Positions 34,769 through 44,322 of a stretch of DNA of 64,000 nt are shown here, piece by piece (the stretch's first letter is position 1; the number at the start of each line of letters is the position of its first letter). The translations under genes were made by a program, and so were the position numbers. The notes under the pieces were generated by a model. The model was not told the origin of the DNA. It worked only from the letters and a program-made list of their open reading frames with translations, and ran no database searches. The stretch comes from Galactobacillus timonensis (GTDB lineage: Bacteria; Bacillota_I; Bacilli_A; Erysipelotrichales; Erysipelotrichaceae): contig NZ_LT964739.1 of NCBI RefSeq assembly GCF_900240265.1, positions 1,269,390 through 1,333,389 on the forward strand, read 5' to 3'.

Positions 34769-36412
34769 ATGAATTACAAGAAATTATCAATCGCATTGCT
34801 TTCTGGCATTATGGCAGTTTCCATGGCTGGCTGCGGAGGCGGCGGTGATGCTGCAGACGATGAGCCGAAGACAGGTACAGACCAGACTGAATTTGAAGTC
34901 ATGTCTGCAATCGGTGCACTGTCTTCCCCGTATGACCAGAAGGAAATCCTGAAGGAACTCCAGGATCAGGCAGGCATTAAGATCAACTGGACGACAAAGT
35001 CCGATGACCTTTCTGAGCAGGTTAACATCCGTATCGCCGGCGATGATCTGCCGGATGCTTTCCAGGGTGTCGGTTTCTCCAACTATGATCTGACAAATTA
35101 TGGTGAAGATGGTACATTCATTGACCTGACACCGTACATCACGGAAGAATATATGCCGAACCTGACCAAGATCCTGGCTGATCATCCGGATATCCGCAAG
35201 GCTATCACAATGGATGATGGCAAGATCTATGGTCTGCCTTCTGCAGAGAAGATGGGCACTGCAGCAATCGGTGCTGATCAGGATTACTCAATTTTCACAA
35301 TCCCGCAGTTCTCCATGATCAACAAGAGATGGCTGGATGAACTGGGACTGGAGATGCCTGAGACACTGGATGAACTCCATGATGTCCTGAAGGCATTCAA
35401 GGACAACAACATGGCGCAGAAGGATTACGGTGCTGATACTACAATCCCGATGTCCTTCGGTATGGACCAGTGGTGCTGGGGCCAGAACATCTTCTATGCA
35501 GGCTTCGGCTTCACCAACTGGCCGAATGATATCTGCAATGATCTGGAAGTCCAGAAGGACGGCAAGGTCAACTTCGTTTCTGATGATGACAATTACCGTG
35601 CAGCCATCACATACTTCCATGACTGGGTTGAGGAAGGCCTGATCGATCAGGAAGCACTTTCCGATCAGTCAGATACCACATACATTTCAAAGTGCCAGCA
35701 GGGTGAAGTCGGTGTTGCTACATGGTGGTACATCGAAGAACTCATGGGCGACTATGCCGAGGACTATGTCTTCCTTCCTGTTCTCAAGGGACCTGATGGT
35801 GATTATAATGTCACTGTCCGTACCGGTGGCGTTACCAATTCCGGTCAGCTTTCAATCACTTCCAAGTGCGAATCTCCGATCAATCTGCTGAAGTTCTACG
35901 ATCTCTGGTATGAACCGGAAAACGTAATGCAGCTGCAGTATGGTCCGAAGGATGTCTTCTTCACCGGTCAGGATGCAAACGGTGTATGGCAGTCCATCTC
36001 TGACGAGGAAGCAAGGGAGAAGTTCGGCAAGTCTGCTGGAGAAGTCAAGTCTGAATATGAAGTTGCAGGACCGAAGCTGATCCTCTCCGACTACTACAAG
36101 AGCACATTCGCTCTTGAACCAAGAGCGGTTGAAAGACTGAACGACCTCAACGATTTCTGGATGCAGTTCGTCAAGGATCCGACAACCTATCCGATTGATG
36201 CTGTCTATACTGCGGATGAGCTTGACATCATCGACCAGTACAAGGAAGACTTCCAGAACACAGTCTCTGAAAATGAAGCTATATGGCTCAAGAATGGTGC
36301 ACCTACCGATGATGAGTGGGAAGCATACAAGGAAAAGCTGAGCGATGACTGCGGCATGGATGAACTTCTCAAGGTTTACCAGGATGTCTACGACAGATAT
36401 CAGAAGAGCTGA
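34769..36412 (+). CDS. Extracellular sugar-binding lipoprotein of the ABC transporter
   Basis: A 547-residue solute-binding lipoprotein with signal peptide MNYKKLSIALLSGIMAVSMA and lipobox Cys22. A Gly-rich linker precedes the binding domain. The length and the LplB/LplC-type partners place it with large oligosaccharide-binding proteins (LplA type). A hairpin after the gene (36434-36460) may reduce read-through into the GH32 gene and raise the relative amount of binding protein. Confidence 0.92.
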   Translation: MNYKKLSIALLSGIMAVSMAGCGGGGDAADDEPKTGTDQTEFEVMSAIGALSSPYDQKEILKELQDQAGIKINWTTKSDDLSEQVNIRIAGDDLPDAFQGVGFSNYDLTNYGEDGTFIDLTPYITEEYMPNLTKILADHPDIRKAITMDDGKIYGLPSAEKMGTAAIGADQDYSIFTIPQFSMINKRWLDELGLEMPETLDELHDVLKAFKDNNMAQKDYGADTTIPMSFGMDQWCWGQNIFYAGFGFTNWPNDICNDLEVQKDGKVNFVSDDDNYRAAITYFHDWVEEGLIDQEALSDQSDTTYISKCQQGEVGVATWWYIEELMGDYAEDYVFLPVLKGPDGDYNVTVRTGGVTNSGQLSITSKCESPINLLKFYDLWYEPENVMQLQYGPKDVFFTGQDANGVWQSISDEEAREKFGKSAGEVKSEYEVAGPKLILSDYYKSTFALEPRAVERLNDLNDFWMQFVKDPTTYPIDAVYTADELDIIDQYKEDFQNTVSENEAIWLKNGAPTDDEWEAYKEKLSDDCGMDELLKVYQDVYDRYQKS

Positions 36413-36433
36413 GTGAACTGCTGAACAACAAAG

Positions 36434-36460
36434 AAGCTGGCAGGGAAACCTGCCGGCTTT
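36434..36460 (+). terminator. intraoperon hairpin after the binding-protein gene
   Basis: AAGCTGGCAGG and CCTGCCGGCTT form an 11-bp stem around GAAA, followed by TCTT. Probably a partial terminator or mRNA stabiliser. Confidence 0.6.
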
Positions 36461-36484
36461 CTTCAGAACATAGAAAGGGCCCGT

Positions 36485-37963
36485 ATGAGCTATATCCTAC
36501 GTGATGCAAGAAAATATGAAGAGATCAACAGCCGGCTGATTGCACAGCGACCTGGATTCCATCTGAGTGCAAGGGTCGGATGGATGAATGATCCCAATGG
36601 TTTTTCCTGGTACAAGGGGAGATACCACATGTTCTATCAGTATTACCCCTATCAGACAGAATGGGGTCCCTGCTACTGGGGACATGCTGTCTCGGATGAC
36701 CTTCTGCATTGGGAATACCTGCCTGCAGCGCTGGCACCGGATCAGCTGTATGACCGCACCGGTGCATTCTCGGGCTGTGCCGTCACCATGGAAGATGGCA
36801 GGCAGGCTCTGATCTATACCGGAAATGTCGATGTCGAAATGCCGGATGGTTCATGCCTTCGTGAACAGACGCAGAACATTGCATTCGGTGATGGCATTGA
36901 CTATGTGAAGTATGAAGGAAATCCGATCATGGACAAGGCCCTGCTTCCAAAGAAGGCTTCCACGATGGATTTCCGAGATCCCAAGGTTTTCCGCCATAAC
37001 GGTCACTGGTACTGTGTAACAGGCTCACAGAAGTCCTGTGACCACGATGGGCAGCTGCTTCTGTTCCGCAGCGAAGATCTGATCAACTGGCAGTTCGATC
37101 ATATTCTTGTTGAGAACAAGGGTCGGTTTGGCTTGATGTGGGAGTGTCCGGACTTCTTTGAACTGGATGGAAAGTATGTCGCCATCACATCTCCACAGGA
37201 CATGCTGCCAAGAGGATTTGAATATCACAATGGCGACGGAACACTTTGCCTGATCGGAAGTGCAGATGAGAATCTGAACTTCACGGAGGAACATGACCAG
37301 GCCATTGACTACGGTATTGATTTCTATGCGCCACAGACCATTCTGACACCGGATGGCAGAAGGGTCATGATCGGATGGATGCAGAACTGGGATACCTCCA
37401 GGGCAGTCGACCGCAGGATGGACCGCTGGATCGGACAGATGACGCTGCCACGTGAACTGCATTTGATCAACAACCGTCTGTATGAGACTCCGGTCCGCGA
37501 ACTTGAAAACCTCAGAAGAAACAAGGTTGAGCATCACGGCATCCTTATAGACGACGAAATTGAGCTCCCGGATATCTCCGGAAGAAGGGTGGACTTGACT
37601 GTCAGAGTCCGTCCGGTGGAAGCTGAAAATCTGTACAGAAAGTTTGCCATTCACTTTGCAGAAGATGCAGATTTCCATACTACGCTCAGTTTCCATCTGG
37701 AGGAAGAAATAACCAAGATCGACCGGAAGCACAGCGGAAGCCGCCGTGCCATCATTCATCAGCGCAGAGCCCTCACACCGTGCGCAAAACCGGGTGAGTG
37801 GTCGGTACGCCTGATCCTGGATGACAACAGCGCAGAGGCATTCATCAACAATGGCGAATATGTCATGACCGTATTGATTTATACAAGAATCAGTGCAGAT
37901 CAGATCTCATTTGTGTGCCAGGGCAAGGCAATCATGGATGTGGAGAAATACGATCTGCAGTAA
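36485..37963 (+). CDS. GH32 beta-fructofuranosidase / sucrose-type hydrolase
   Basis: A 492-residue cytoplasmic glycoside hydrolase without signal peptide. The nucleophile is D36 in GWMNDPNG, the transition-state stabiliser lies in DFRDPKVF, and the acid/base is E220 in WECPDFF. A C-terminal beta-sandwich domain runs from about 345. It would release fructose from sucrose, kestose or short fructans imported by the ABC transporter. With no PTS gene adjacent, a non-phosphorylated substrate is more likely than sucrose-6-phosphate. Confidence 0.9.
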   Translation: MSYILRDARKYEEINSRLIAQRPGFHLSARVGWMNDPNGFSWYKGRYHMFYQYYPYQTEWGPCYWGHAVSDDLLHWEYLPAALAPDQLYDRTGAFSGCAVTMEDGRQALIYTGNVDVEMPDGSCLREQTQNIAFGDGIDYVKYEGNPIMDKALLPKKASTMDFRDPKVFRHNGHWYCVTGSQKSCDHDGQLLLFRSEDLINWQFDHILVENKGRFGLMWECPDFFELDGKYVAITSPQDMLPRGFEYHNGDGTLCLIGSADENLNFTEEHDQAIDYGIDFYAPQTILTPDGRRVMIGWMQNWDTSRAVDRRMDRWIGQMTLPRELHLINNRLYETPVRELENLRRNKVEHHGILIDDEIELPDISGRRVDLTVRVRPVEAENLYRKFAIHFAEDADFHTTLSFHLEEEITKIDRKHSGSRRAIIHQRRALTPCAKPGEWSVRLILDDNSAEAFINNGEYVMTVLIYTRISADQISFVCQGKAIMDVEKYDLQ

Positions 37964-38150
37964 CACATTCGCTTACAGATTCAAGGCCAGAAAGCTTCGC
38001 AGCTGGACAGCACTGTATGACAGACTTCCCGTCAACGAGAAAACGGAAGACACTCTGGACTGAAAAACGTCCCACGGGAAGGGTCAGCACCTGCAGAGGC
38101 TGACACGCGGAAGCTTCAGAATTCTTCAGAAAGGAAGAGGCAGATATCTT

Positions 38151-39314
38151 ATGGCAACCGTATCACTGAAACACATTGAAAAGGTTTATCCCAACGCCGG
38201 TGACGGCAAGAAGAAGCACAATCTCAAGGTAACAGAAGAGGGCGTACTTGCCGTACAGGACTTCAATCTGGACATTGCAGACCAGGAATTCATCGTACTG
38301 GTCGGACCTTCCGGATGCGGCAAATCCACAACACTGAGAATGGTGGCCGGACTGGAAGAAATCACCCGCGGCGATCTGCTCATTGACGGAAAGAAGGTCA
38401 ATGATGTCGCACCGAAGGACAGGGATATCGCAATGGTATTCCAGAACTATGCACTCTATCCGCACATGACGGTCAGACAGAACCTTGAGTTCCCGCTGAA
38501 GCTCAGAAAGGTACCGAAGGAAGAGATCGACCGCAAGGTCAACCAGGCAGCCGAGATCCTTGGCATCACACAGTATCTCGACCGTAAGCCGAAGGCTCTT
38601 TCGGGTGGACAGAGACAGCGTGTTGCCATCGGCCGTGCCATCGTGCGTGAGCCGAAGGTCCTCCTGATGGATGAGCCGCTGTCCAACCTGGACGCAAAGC
38701 TCAGAAACCAGATGAGAGCAGAGATCATCAAGCTGAGACAGAGAATCAAGACAACATTCATCTACGTCACCCATGACCAGACAGAAGCCATGACACTGGG
38801 CGACAGAATCGTCATCATGAAGGACGGCGTGATCCAGCAGGTAGGCACACCGCAGGAAGTCTATGACAACCCGGTCAACATCTTCGTAGCAGGATTCATC
38901 GGAGTACCGCAGATGAACTTCTATGATGGCAAGCTGATCAAGAACGGTGACAAGTATGCCGTACAGGTTGAGAATGCAGTGATTGAACTCAGTGATGAGA
39001 AGAATGCACACCTGAAGGCACACAATGTTGAGGGCAGAGATGTCACAGTCGGTGTCAGACCGGAGCACATCAGCCTGCAGGGACCTGCTGACAAGATGAT
39101 CCAGGGCACAGTGGATGTCTCTGAACTGATGGGCGCATCCGTGCATCTGCATATCAATGCAATGGGCAAGGATGGCATCATCATTGTTCCGACACTGGAT
39201 CTTCAGGGCAACAAGACATTCGCCATCGGTTCCACAGTGAACTTCACATTCGGCGGAAATGTCGTCCATGTCTTCGACAAGGAAACAGGAAAGAACCTAG
39301 AGTACACGGACTGA
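38151..39314 (+). CDS. msmK: Sugar ABC transporter ATP-binding protein, MsmK/UgpC type
   Basis: A 387-residue ATPase that energises carbohydrate importers. Walker A is GPSGCGKST, the signature LSGGQRQRVAIGRAI, Walker B LLMDEP, and the H-loop YVTHDQ. A C-terminal TOBE regulatory region spans about 245-380 (VTVGVRPEHI). It probably powers the LplB/LplC-type permeases upstream and possibly other sugar importers. The 188-bp gap before it contains only GAAAGGAAGAGG before ATG 38151 and no clear promoter. Confidence 0.93.
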   Translation: MATVSLKHIEKVYPNAGDGKKKHNLKVTEEGVLAVQDFNLDIADQEFIVLVGPSGCGKSTTLRMVAGLEEITRGDLLIDGKKVNDVAPKDRDIAMVFQNYALYPHMTVRQNLEFPLKLRKVPKEEIDRKVNQAAEILGITQYLDRKPKALSGGQRQRVAIGRAIVREPKVLLMDEPLSNLDAKLRNQMRAEIIKLRQRIKTTFIYVTHDQTEAMTLGDRIVIMKDGVIQQVGTPQEVYDNPVNIFVAGFIGVPQMNFYDGKLIKNGDKYAVQVENAVIELSDEKNAHLKAHNVEGRDVTVGVRPEHISLQGPADKMIQGTVDVSELMGASVHLHINAMGKDGIIIVPTLDLQGNKTFAIGSTVNFTFGGNVVHVFDKETGKNLEYTD

Positions 39315-39389
39315 TTCCTCCATCCTGATACCACAGGATGTCATGATTGATGCCGCAGCTGGTTGGCAGATCCGGTAAACGGCAGGAAA

Positions 39390-39433
39390 GGCTGCAGAAG
39401 GCTGGATTCAACCAGCTTATGCAGTCTTTTCTT
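39390..39433 (+). terminator. terminator after msmK
   Basis: GGCTGCA ... TGCAGTC outer arms with an inner GGCTGG/CCAGCT stem, followed by TTTTCTT. It ends the transporter operon. Confidence 0.75.
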
Positions 39434-39603
39434 ATGCTCAGTGACTGAAAGTACAGGCAGGAAAACAAAAATTTGATAACTTAAATCAAGCCTTTTTTCG
39501 GAGATTTCTTCGATAAATTCATAAGCTTCAGAATTTTTCTGATCGGCCACCACGAAAAGAGGAGACAGGCTCCCCGGTTTTGAAAATTCGTTCTATAATC
39601 TGC

Positions 39604-40824
39604 TTAGGAACGGAAAGTTGAGCCGTTCTTCATAAGCGAATAAATTACTACCAATAGTTTATCCGCCGCAGCGATATTGGCAGCTTTGGGCTTTAATGGA
39701 GATGCAGCCTGCTGCCTTTTCTTTTGGTTGAACTGATAAATAGAATCTCCCTTTTTCAGTCTGTAGTTGCACGTGACTGCCAGATAAAGAAGACACCTCA
39801 GATGTCTGTTCCCTTTCTTGGATATAGCCAGGTGGGTCCCATCCTTCTCACCTGACTGATTGATCTTCGGATTCAGTCCTGCATATGCTACGATGCCCCG
39901 TGCATTTCTGAAACGTGTGACATCGCCGATTTCCGCGATGATCCGTGCCGCGATGTTCCTGCCAATTCCAGGAATACTGAGCAGAATCGCAAAGGAAGGA
40001 AGCTTACTGGCATCTTCGATCAGTTCCTCAAGGTATGTATTGCAGAGCTCCATCTGCTCCATGAGTTCATTGATCATCTGAGGAAACTGCTGTACTTCCA
40101 CACTGTCCGCATCCACGCCGGAATAACATTCCTCTGCACACTGATACATCTTGTGAACGATATTTTCAGTGAAGCCTTTCTTATGACCTGCGGGCTTCCG
40201 GATCGCTTTCACAATGGTTTCCTCCCTGTGCCTGAGAAGTAATGATGGATGCGGATATTTCTTCAGCACCTCCATCGGAACCGAATCGTAAAGGCTTGCA
40301 TGCCCTTTGAAGCACTTATCCATGCGCGGATAGATCACATCCAGCATTGCCCGGAACGTGCATTTCCGCTGACGCAGGATCTTCAATTCGCTCTCATACA
40401 TGCGATTCTTTGCCCGCAGACGTGCATATGTATCCGATTCATTCTGGTGGCACTGGAGATGTTCTTCCTGGTAATACACTTTGGCGATATGGGCACAATC
40501 CGCATTGTCTGTCTTATTGCCATGAAGGTTCGTCTTCCGATAAGCTGCAGACAGCAGTGGCGGAACGACAATGTATGGATTTCCTATATCATCAAGATAC
40601 TTCTGGAGACAGCGATGGTAGACGCCGGTCGCCTCGAATACTACCGGGACTGTATCAGCTTCGCTCTTCTCCTTCACCATCTCAATGGTTTCAGACAATG
40701 CTTCAAAGCCATCTTTCGTATCGTTCAGCACTTTCGGCTTCCGCAGGGAATGGCCTGCTGTCAGCCACGGCTGATAGTGGCAGTTGCCTTTTGAGACATC
40801 TACCGTGATAATTGGTCCGTCCAT
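39604..40824 (-). CDS. IS110 family transposase (first element)
   Basis: A 406-residue DEDD/serine recombinase of the IS110 family. The N-terminal RuvC-like domain contains ITVDVSKG, FEATGVYH and NKTDNADCAHIAK. The C-terminal Tnp20 domain has LLSIPGIGRNIAARIIAEIGD, then GIVAYAGLNP and the Ser-containing AISKKGNRHLR. ATG 40824 has AGAGGAGG just upstream on the minus strand; the frame is open further upstream. The ends of the element are not resolved, since IS110 lacks terminal inverted repeats. Confidence 0.9.
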   Translation of the reverse strand: MDGPIITVDVSKGNCHYQPWLTAGHSLRKPKVLNDTKDGFEALSETIEMVKEKSEADTVPVVFEATGVYHRCLQKYLDDIGNPYIVVPPLLSAAYRKTNLHGNKTDNADCAHIAKVYYQEEHLQCHQNESDTYARLRAKNRMYESELKILRQRKCTFRAMLDVIYPRMDKCFKGHASLYDSVPMEVLKKYPHPSLLLRHREETIVKAIRKPAGHKKGFTENIVHKMYQCAEECYSGVDADSVEVQQFPQMINELMEQMELCNTYLEELIEDASKLPSFAILLSIPGIGRNIAARIIAEIGDVTRFRNARGIVAYAGLNPKINQSGEKDGTHLAISKKGNRHLRCLLYLAVTCNYRLKKGDSIYQFNQKKRQQAASPLKPKAANIAAADKLLVVIYSLMKNGSTFRS

Positions 40825-41170
40825 AAAAGAGCCTCCTCTGGCATAAATGTCTGCGGTAAAGCTTCCCTGAACCTTTGCGACAGCTGATTTTTCTGGATTA
40901 GATACGGCATGCCTGAATACTTCCGGCTGCACATTTTGATTAAGCTGGCTATATCACAAAAGGGAAGCAGGACGTTTTTTGTTACTGGCTTATCGTTCGA
41001 TAGCTTAAAAAAAGCGGCGTCCTTACTTTTACCCAGACCTTTCCGGTATATGCCTATACGCAGGAAAGGCCAGGAATACATCCAGGTAATCCTGACCTTA
41101 CCATTGTAGATTCATATGCTCATGACAGCTCAATCAGGACTGGATTCTTCCTGATTTCATAATAGAAAAA
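40825..41170 (-). ncRNA. candidate bridge RNA region of the first IS110 element
   Basis: About 350 bp upstream of the transposase start contain no supportable gene. IS110-group elements encode a structured bridge RNA in this non-coding left end, and it pairs with target and donor DNA. I did not fold it. The call rests on position only. Confidence 0.35.
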
Positions 41171-41300
41171 AAGCAAGCCCCAGAGTCTTAAACTTTCACA
41201 GACATACATAAAAGATGGCAACCCCATCACCTTGAAATGCAGGTCACCATCCCCTCAAATTTTTAAATATCCGATAAATAACGCTTGCCCTCTTTTTTTG

Positions 41301-41340
41301 CGCGATACCATAACCAGTTCTGCGATACCGTAACCAGTTC
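41301..41340 (+). repeat. two tandem 20-bp repeats
   Basis: CGCGATACCATAACCAGTTC and TGCGATACCGTAACCAGTTC stand head to tail with two differences. TTGCG before and CGCAA after them are inverted. Possibly a protein-binding or insertion-target site between the two IS110-type elements. The rest of 41171-41451 shows nothing supportable. Confidence 0.6.
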
Positions 41341-41453
41341 TTTAACGCAAAAGCTTGGTCTGAAGAAATAATGACCTATTAATCGGGCAATTGCCTTTTC
41401 TGCAATGCTGAGAATAGTGTGGCTTTTCCCTACACTTTAATCATAAGACAATA

Positions 41454-41561
41454 TGTAATGGCCTCCCTCAACTTGTAGCACCGAGGATCATCCCAATATA
41501 CTTATGTTGGTCTACAAAGCAGAGGGAAGTTGCACTCATACAAGAAAGGAAGGCCATTACA
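41454..41561 (+). promoter_or_regulatory. hairpin that buries the transposase ribosome binding site
   Basis: TGTAATGGCCTCCCT (41454-41468) pairs with AGGAAGGCCATTACA (41547-41561) at 14 of 15 positions. The second arm contains the AGGAAGG ribosome binding site and ends at the base before ATG 41562. Transcripts entering from outside the element would fold and block translation. Confidence 0.6.
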
Positions 41562-42692
41562 ATGACAGTATACAACGTAGGAATCGACGCACACACCACC
41601 AATTTCACACTGGCTACCTGGGGGAAGGATGATCTCCGGGCCACTAACGTTAACACTTATTCCCCATCCGTTGAAAGCATCATCAAATACTGCAATGCGA
41701 TCACTAAACAGCATGGGGATGATGCCAAAATCATTGTTGGATATGAAGCCGGATGCCTGGGATTCCAACTCTACAGGCAGCTGAAGGATCGTGGGATCGA
41801 GTGTGTAGTCATGGCTCCTTCAACAATTGTAGGTACCGAGGTCAATCGCCGCAGGAAAGTAAAGACGGATAAGCGTGACGCCATTGCGATCGCTGAGAGC
41901 CTTAAGAACAATCAATACAAAGCAGTATACGTTCCTGATGAAGAGGATGAAGCCGTCCGTGATTTCATCCGCATGAGAACAGATCACAAACAGGCATTGA
42001 AGAGAATCAAGCAGCAGATCTGTGCCCTCTGCCACAGGCATGGATATCACTATACGGAAGGCAGAAATTACTGGACGCAGAAACATCTGAATTGGCTGAA
42101 TTCGCTGCCGCTCACAGGCGTGCTGAAGGAGACGCTGGATGAATATCTGCTGTCTTATGAGCACGCTGTAGAAAAGCTTACCCAGCTGGATGCGAGGATC
42201 GTCGAAATTGCAGAAACAGATAAGTACCGCGAGAAAGTACATAAGCTCATCTGCTTCAAAGGGATCAAAGAAATCACGGCACTGGCGCTGATCGTTGAGA
42301 TTGGAGACTTCAGCAGATTCATTAAAGCAAAGGGATTTGCGTCATTCCTTGGACTGGTTTCCGGCCGGCTGGACAGTGGCGATCACAACACTGCTCTTCC
42401 GATCACCAGGCAGGGAAATACCTTTCTGCGGCGGCTTCTGGTCGAAGCGTCGCAATCATTCTCAAGGGCACGGCAAAGCAAATCCGCAGCACTGAAGAAA
42501 CGCCAGGAAGGATGTGAAGAAGCCGTGATTGCCTACGCAGATAAAGCCAACGAGCGGCTGAGAAAGAGATATTACAAGCTTGTCCTCACCAATAAGAAAT
42601 CTCACAATAAGGCAGTCACTGCGGTAGCGCGGGAACTTGCGTGTTTTATCTGGGGAATGATGACCGGGAACATTCACACAGCACTCGCATGA
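41562..42692 (+). CDS. IS110 family transposase, IS1111-like (second element)
   Basis: A 376-residue DEDD recombinase. YNVGIDAHTTNF carries the first Asp, VGYEAGCLGF the Glu, and VKTDKRDAIAIAE the Asp pair. The C-terminal Tnp20 domain is FKGIKEITALALIVEIGDF, with LPITRQGNTFLRRLL near the expected catalytic serine. Only distantly related to the element at 39.6 kb and in opposite orientation. Translation may be controlled by the hairpin at 41454-41561. Confidence 0.9.
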   Translation: MTVYNVGIDAHTTNFTLATWGKDDLRATNVNTYSPSVESIIKYCNAITKQHGDDAKIIVGYEAGCLGFQLYRQLKDRGIECVVMAPSTIVGTEVNRRRKVKTDKRDAIAIAESLKNNQYKAVYVPDEEDEAVRDFIRMRTDHKQALKRIKQQICALCHRHGYHYTEGRNYWTQKHLNWLNSLPLTGVLKETLDEYLLSYEHAVEKLTQLDARIVEIAETDKYREKVHKLICFKGIKEITALALIVEIGDFSRFIKAKGFASFLGLVSGRLDSGDHNTALPITRQGNTFLRRLLVEASQSFSRARQSKSAALKKRQEGCEEAVIAYADKANERLRKRYYKLVLTNKKSHNKAVTAVARELACFIWGMMTGNIHTALA

Positions 42693-43114
42693 TTACCTGC
42701 CTGCATGGATAAGGATTTGAGAAGCACAGTATATTGATTTCAGGAACAGGAAATAACCAGATACAGACGGGCATCGAGGGTATCGGGAAAGAGCCGCCGG
42801 AGCAACTGGACGGTTCAGCTATCTGCGATCTAACTTTTACGGCACAGATACTCCTTGTGAACCACGATTTAAGACAGCAGAGCTGGCGGCGAAACCATTG
42901 GCCTGTGGGGTGGGATGAGCAGCTGATCCCTGATACACGTATAACAGAATGGCTAAGTACCGCGAACTGTTACATTCGGAGCTCTTTCCCCGTGCCCTTG
43001 ATCCGGTTGATTATCACTCCAGCCGCAAAAGAAGAATTAACAGAAGAGGATCGTTGATGATCAAGCATACCAACAGAAGTTTTTTCAGAGCACCTTAATT
43101 TATCACTTGACATC
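42693..43114 (+). ncRNA. candidate bridge RNA region of the IS1111-type element
   Basis: The 422 bp between the transposase stop and the right subterminal repeat have no convincing gene. An open frame at 42734-43057 has no recognisable protein features. In IS1111-type elements the bridge RNA comes from the right end, downstream of the recombinase. Assigned by position only. Confidence 0.4.
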
Positions 43115-43259
43115 GGCCATTACATAACAGTTAGACATCAAAGAAAGGAGGGCGGCGTAGACGATAATGAAAGTGCAAATGCCGGACGTTTGAGGCCGGA
43201 TAATCCGGTAGCTTGAGTCCACCGATCCGGAATTTCGGAACCAGTGATTCCGACATGTG

Positions 43260-43281
43260 GGGCCACCTGTGAAGGTGGCCC
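43260..43281. other. perfect hairpin in the IS21 end
   Basis: GGGCCACCT and AGGTGGCCC with a GTGA loop. A second stem, GTCCATAGCCG/CGGCTGTGGAC at 43446-43474, lies nearer istB and may terminate it on the minus strand. The rest of the 43127-43566 gap holds IS end repeats only. Confidence 0.55.
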
Positions 43282-43566
43282 GTATCATCTCATATTTCTA
43301 CTCTGTTCAGTAATCGTTGCTTTTAACGGTAGCTTCTTTATTGTCCAACTATCATCCCTTTCATATGTATTCCCAGTTCAGTTGCGATTCCTTGTTGGGT
43401 TGCATTCTGCGAATAGGGGTCGCGCAGCGAGCTTTTCCATATTTTGTCCATAGCCGTGCTTTCCGGCTGTGGACACAATTGTGGGAAAGCCGAAGCCCGA
43501 AGGCCGCAGGCCTGAGATGAGACGGAACCGCTATATCATGACTTCCTTACTGATGTCCCCATAGGC

Positions 43567-44322
43567 TCAGTTATACTTCTCACGCATATCCTTGCCTTCG
43601 ATATTCAGCTTGAATGCATTATGCACAAGACGGTCAATGATGGCCTCGCCGATTGCCTGATCAGTCAAGCGGTGCTTCCAGGAAACCTCCATCAGCTGTG
43701 AGCTTACGATAGTTGTCTTACGCTGGCTACGCTGATCAAGGATCTTCAGAAGATAATCCTGTGCTTCTGTGAAGATATTAGTCATCATGAAGTCATCGAT
43801 GATCAGTACATCTGGCTTGGCCAATGACTTAATAAACAACTTCATCTTCTCAGCTGATTCTTCATTGATTGACAGGTCCGTCATAAGATCGAACATACCG
43901 TAGTACCTGACATGATAGCCAGACTGGCATGCATTGACACCCAATGCCTGGCTGATAAAGGACTTTCCTGCTCCGGTAGGGCCCTCAATGATCACGTTCC
44001 TGTGCTGTTGGATGTACTCATTGGTATGGAGCTGATCGATGATATTCCTATTGATTTTCCTGTCCTGGTCGTAATCGATCTGATCCAATGAAGCCGATGG
44101 GTTATTGAAGCCTGCTCGCTTAATCAAACCCTTGATTCTGGTTTCACTTTTCTTCCGATATTCAGCGTCAACGATCCTGCTGAGAAGCTCAGAAGTGGTG
44201 ATGTTCTGATTGCCAGGGCTTGCAATGATATGTGTCAGCTCATCAGCCATGGCATTGAGCTTGAGGGAACGGAGCTGGTGAAGCGTATCCGTAATCATTG
44301 GATCACTGCTTCTTCTCGGCAT
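43567..44322 (-). CDS. istB: IS21 helper ATPase IstB (first element)
   Basis: A 251-residue AAA+ ATPase of the DnaC/IstB type. Walker A is EGPTGAGKSFISQALG and Walker B is VLIIDDFMM. SQLMEVSWKHRLTDQAIGEAIIDRL is the family's sensor region. It stimulates IstA-mediated transposition. Overlaps istA by 20 bp. Confidence 0.93.
   Translation of the reverse strand: MPRRSSDPMITDTLHQLRSLKLNAMADELTHIIASPGNQNITTSELLSRIVDAEYRKKSETRIKGLIKRAGFNNPSASLDQIDYDQDRKINRNIIDQLHTNEYIQQHRNVIIEGPTGAGKSFISQALGVNACQSGYHVRYYGMFDLMTDLSINEESAEKMKLFIKSLAKPDVLIIDDFMMTNIFTEAQDYLLKILDQRSQRKTTIVSSQLMEVSWKHRLTDQAIGEAIIDRLVHNAFKLNIEGKDMREKYN

Larger units (their letters stand above)
41452..43126 (+). mobile_element. IS110/IS1111-type insertion sequence
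   Basis: TATGTAATGGCC at 41452-41463 is repeated in inverted orientation at 43115-43126. Short subterminal inverted repeats are a feature of the IS1111 branch. The true ends may lie a few bases outside. The element contains the transposase and a 422-bp non-coding right part. Confidence 0.6.

Noticed and set aside
38163..39269. 368-codon minus-strand open frame opposite msmK
   Set aside because: Shadow of the ATPase gene; lacks a start signal and domain.
40249..40794. Plus-strand open frames opposite the first IS110 transposase
   Set aside because: Antisense to a gene with clear IS110 motifs.
42734..43057. Open frame downstream of the IS1111-type transposase
   Set aside because: No ribosome binding site or protein features, and it lies where a bridge RNA is expected.
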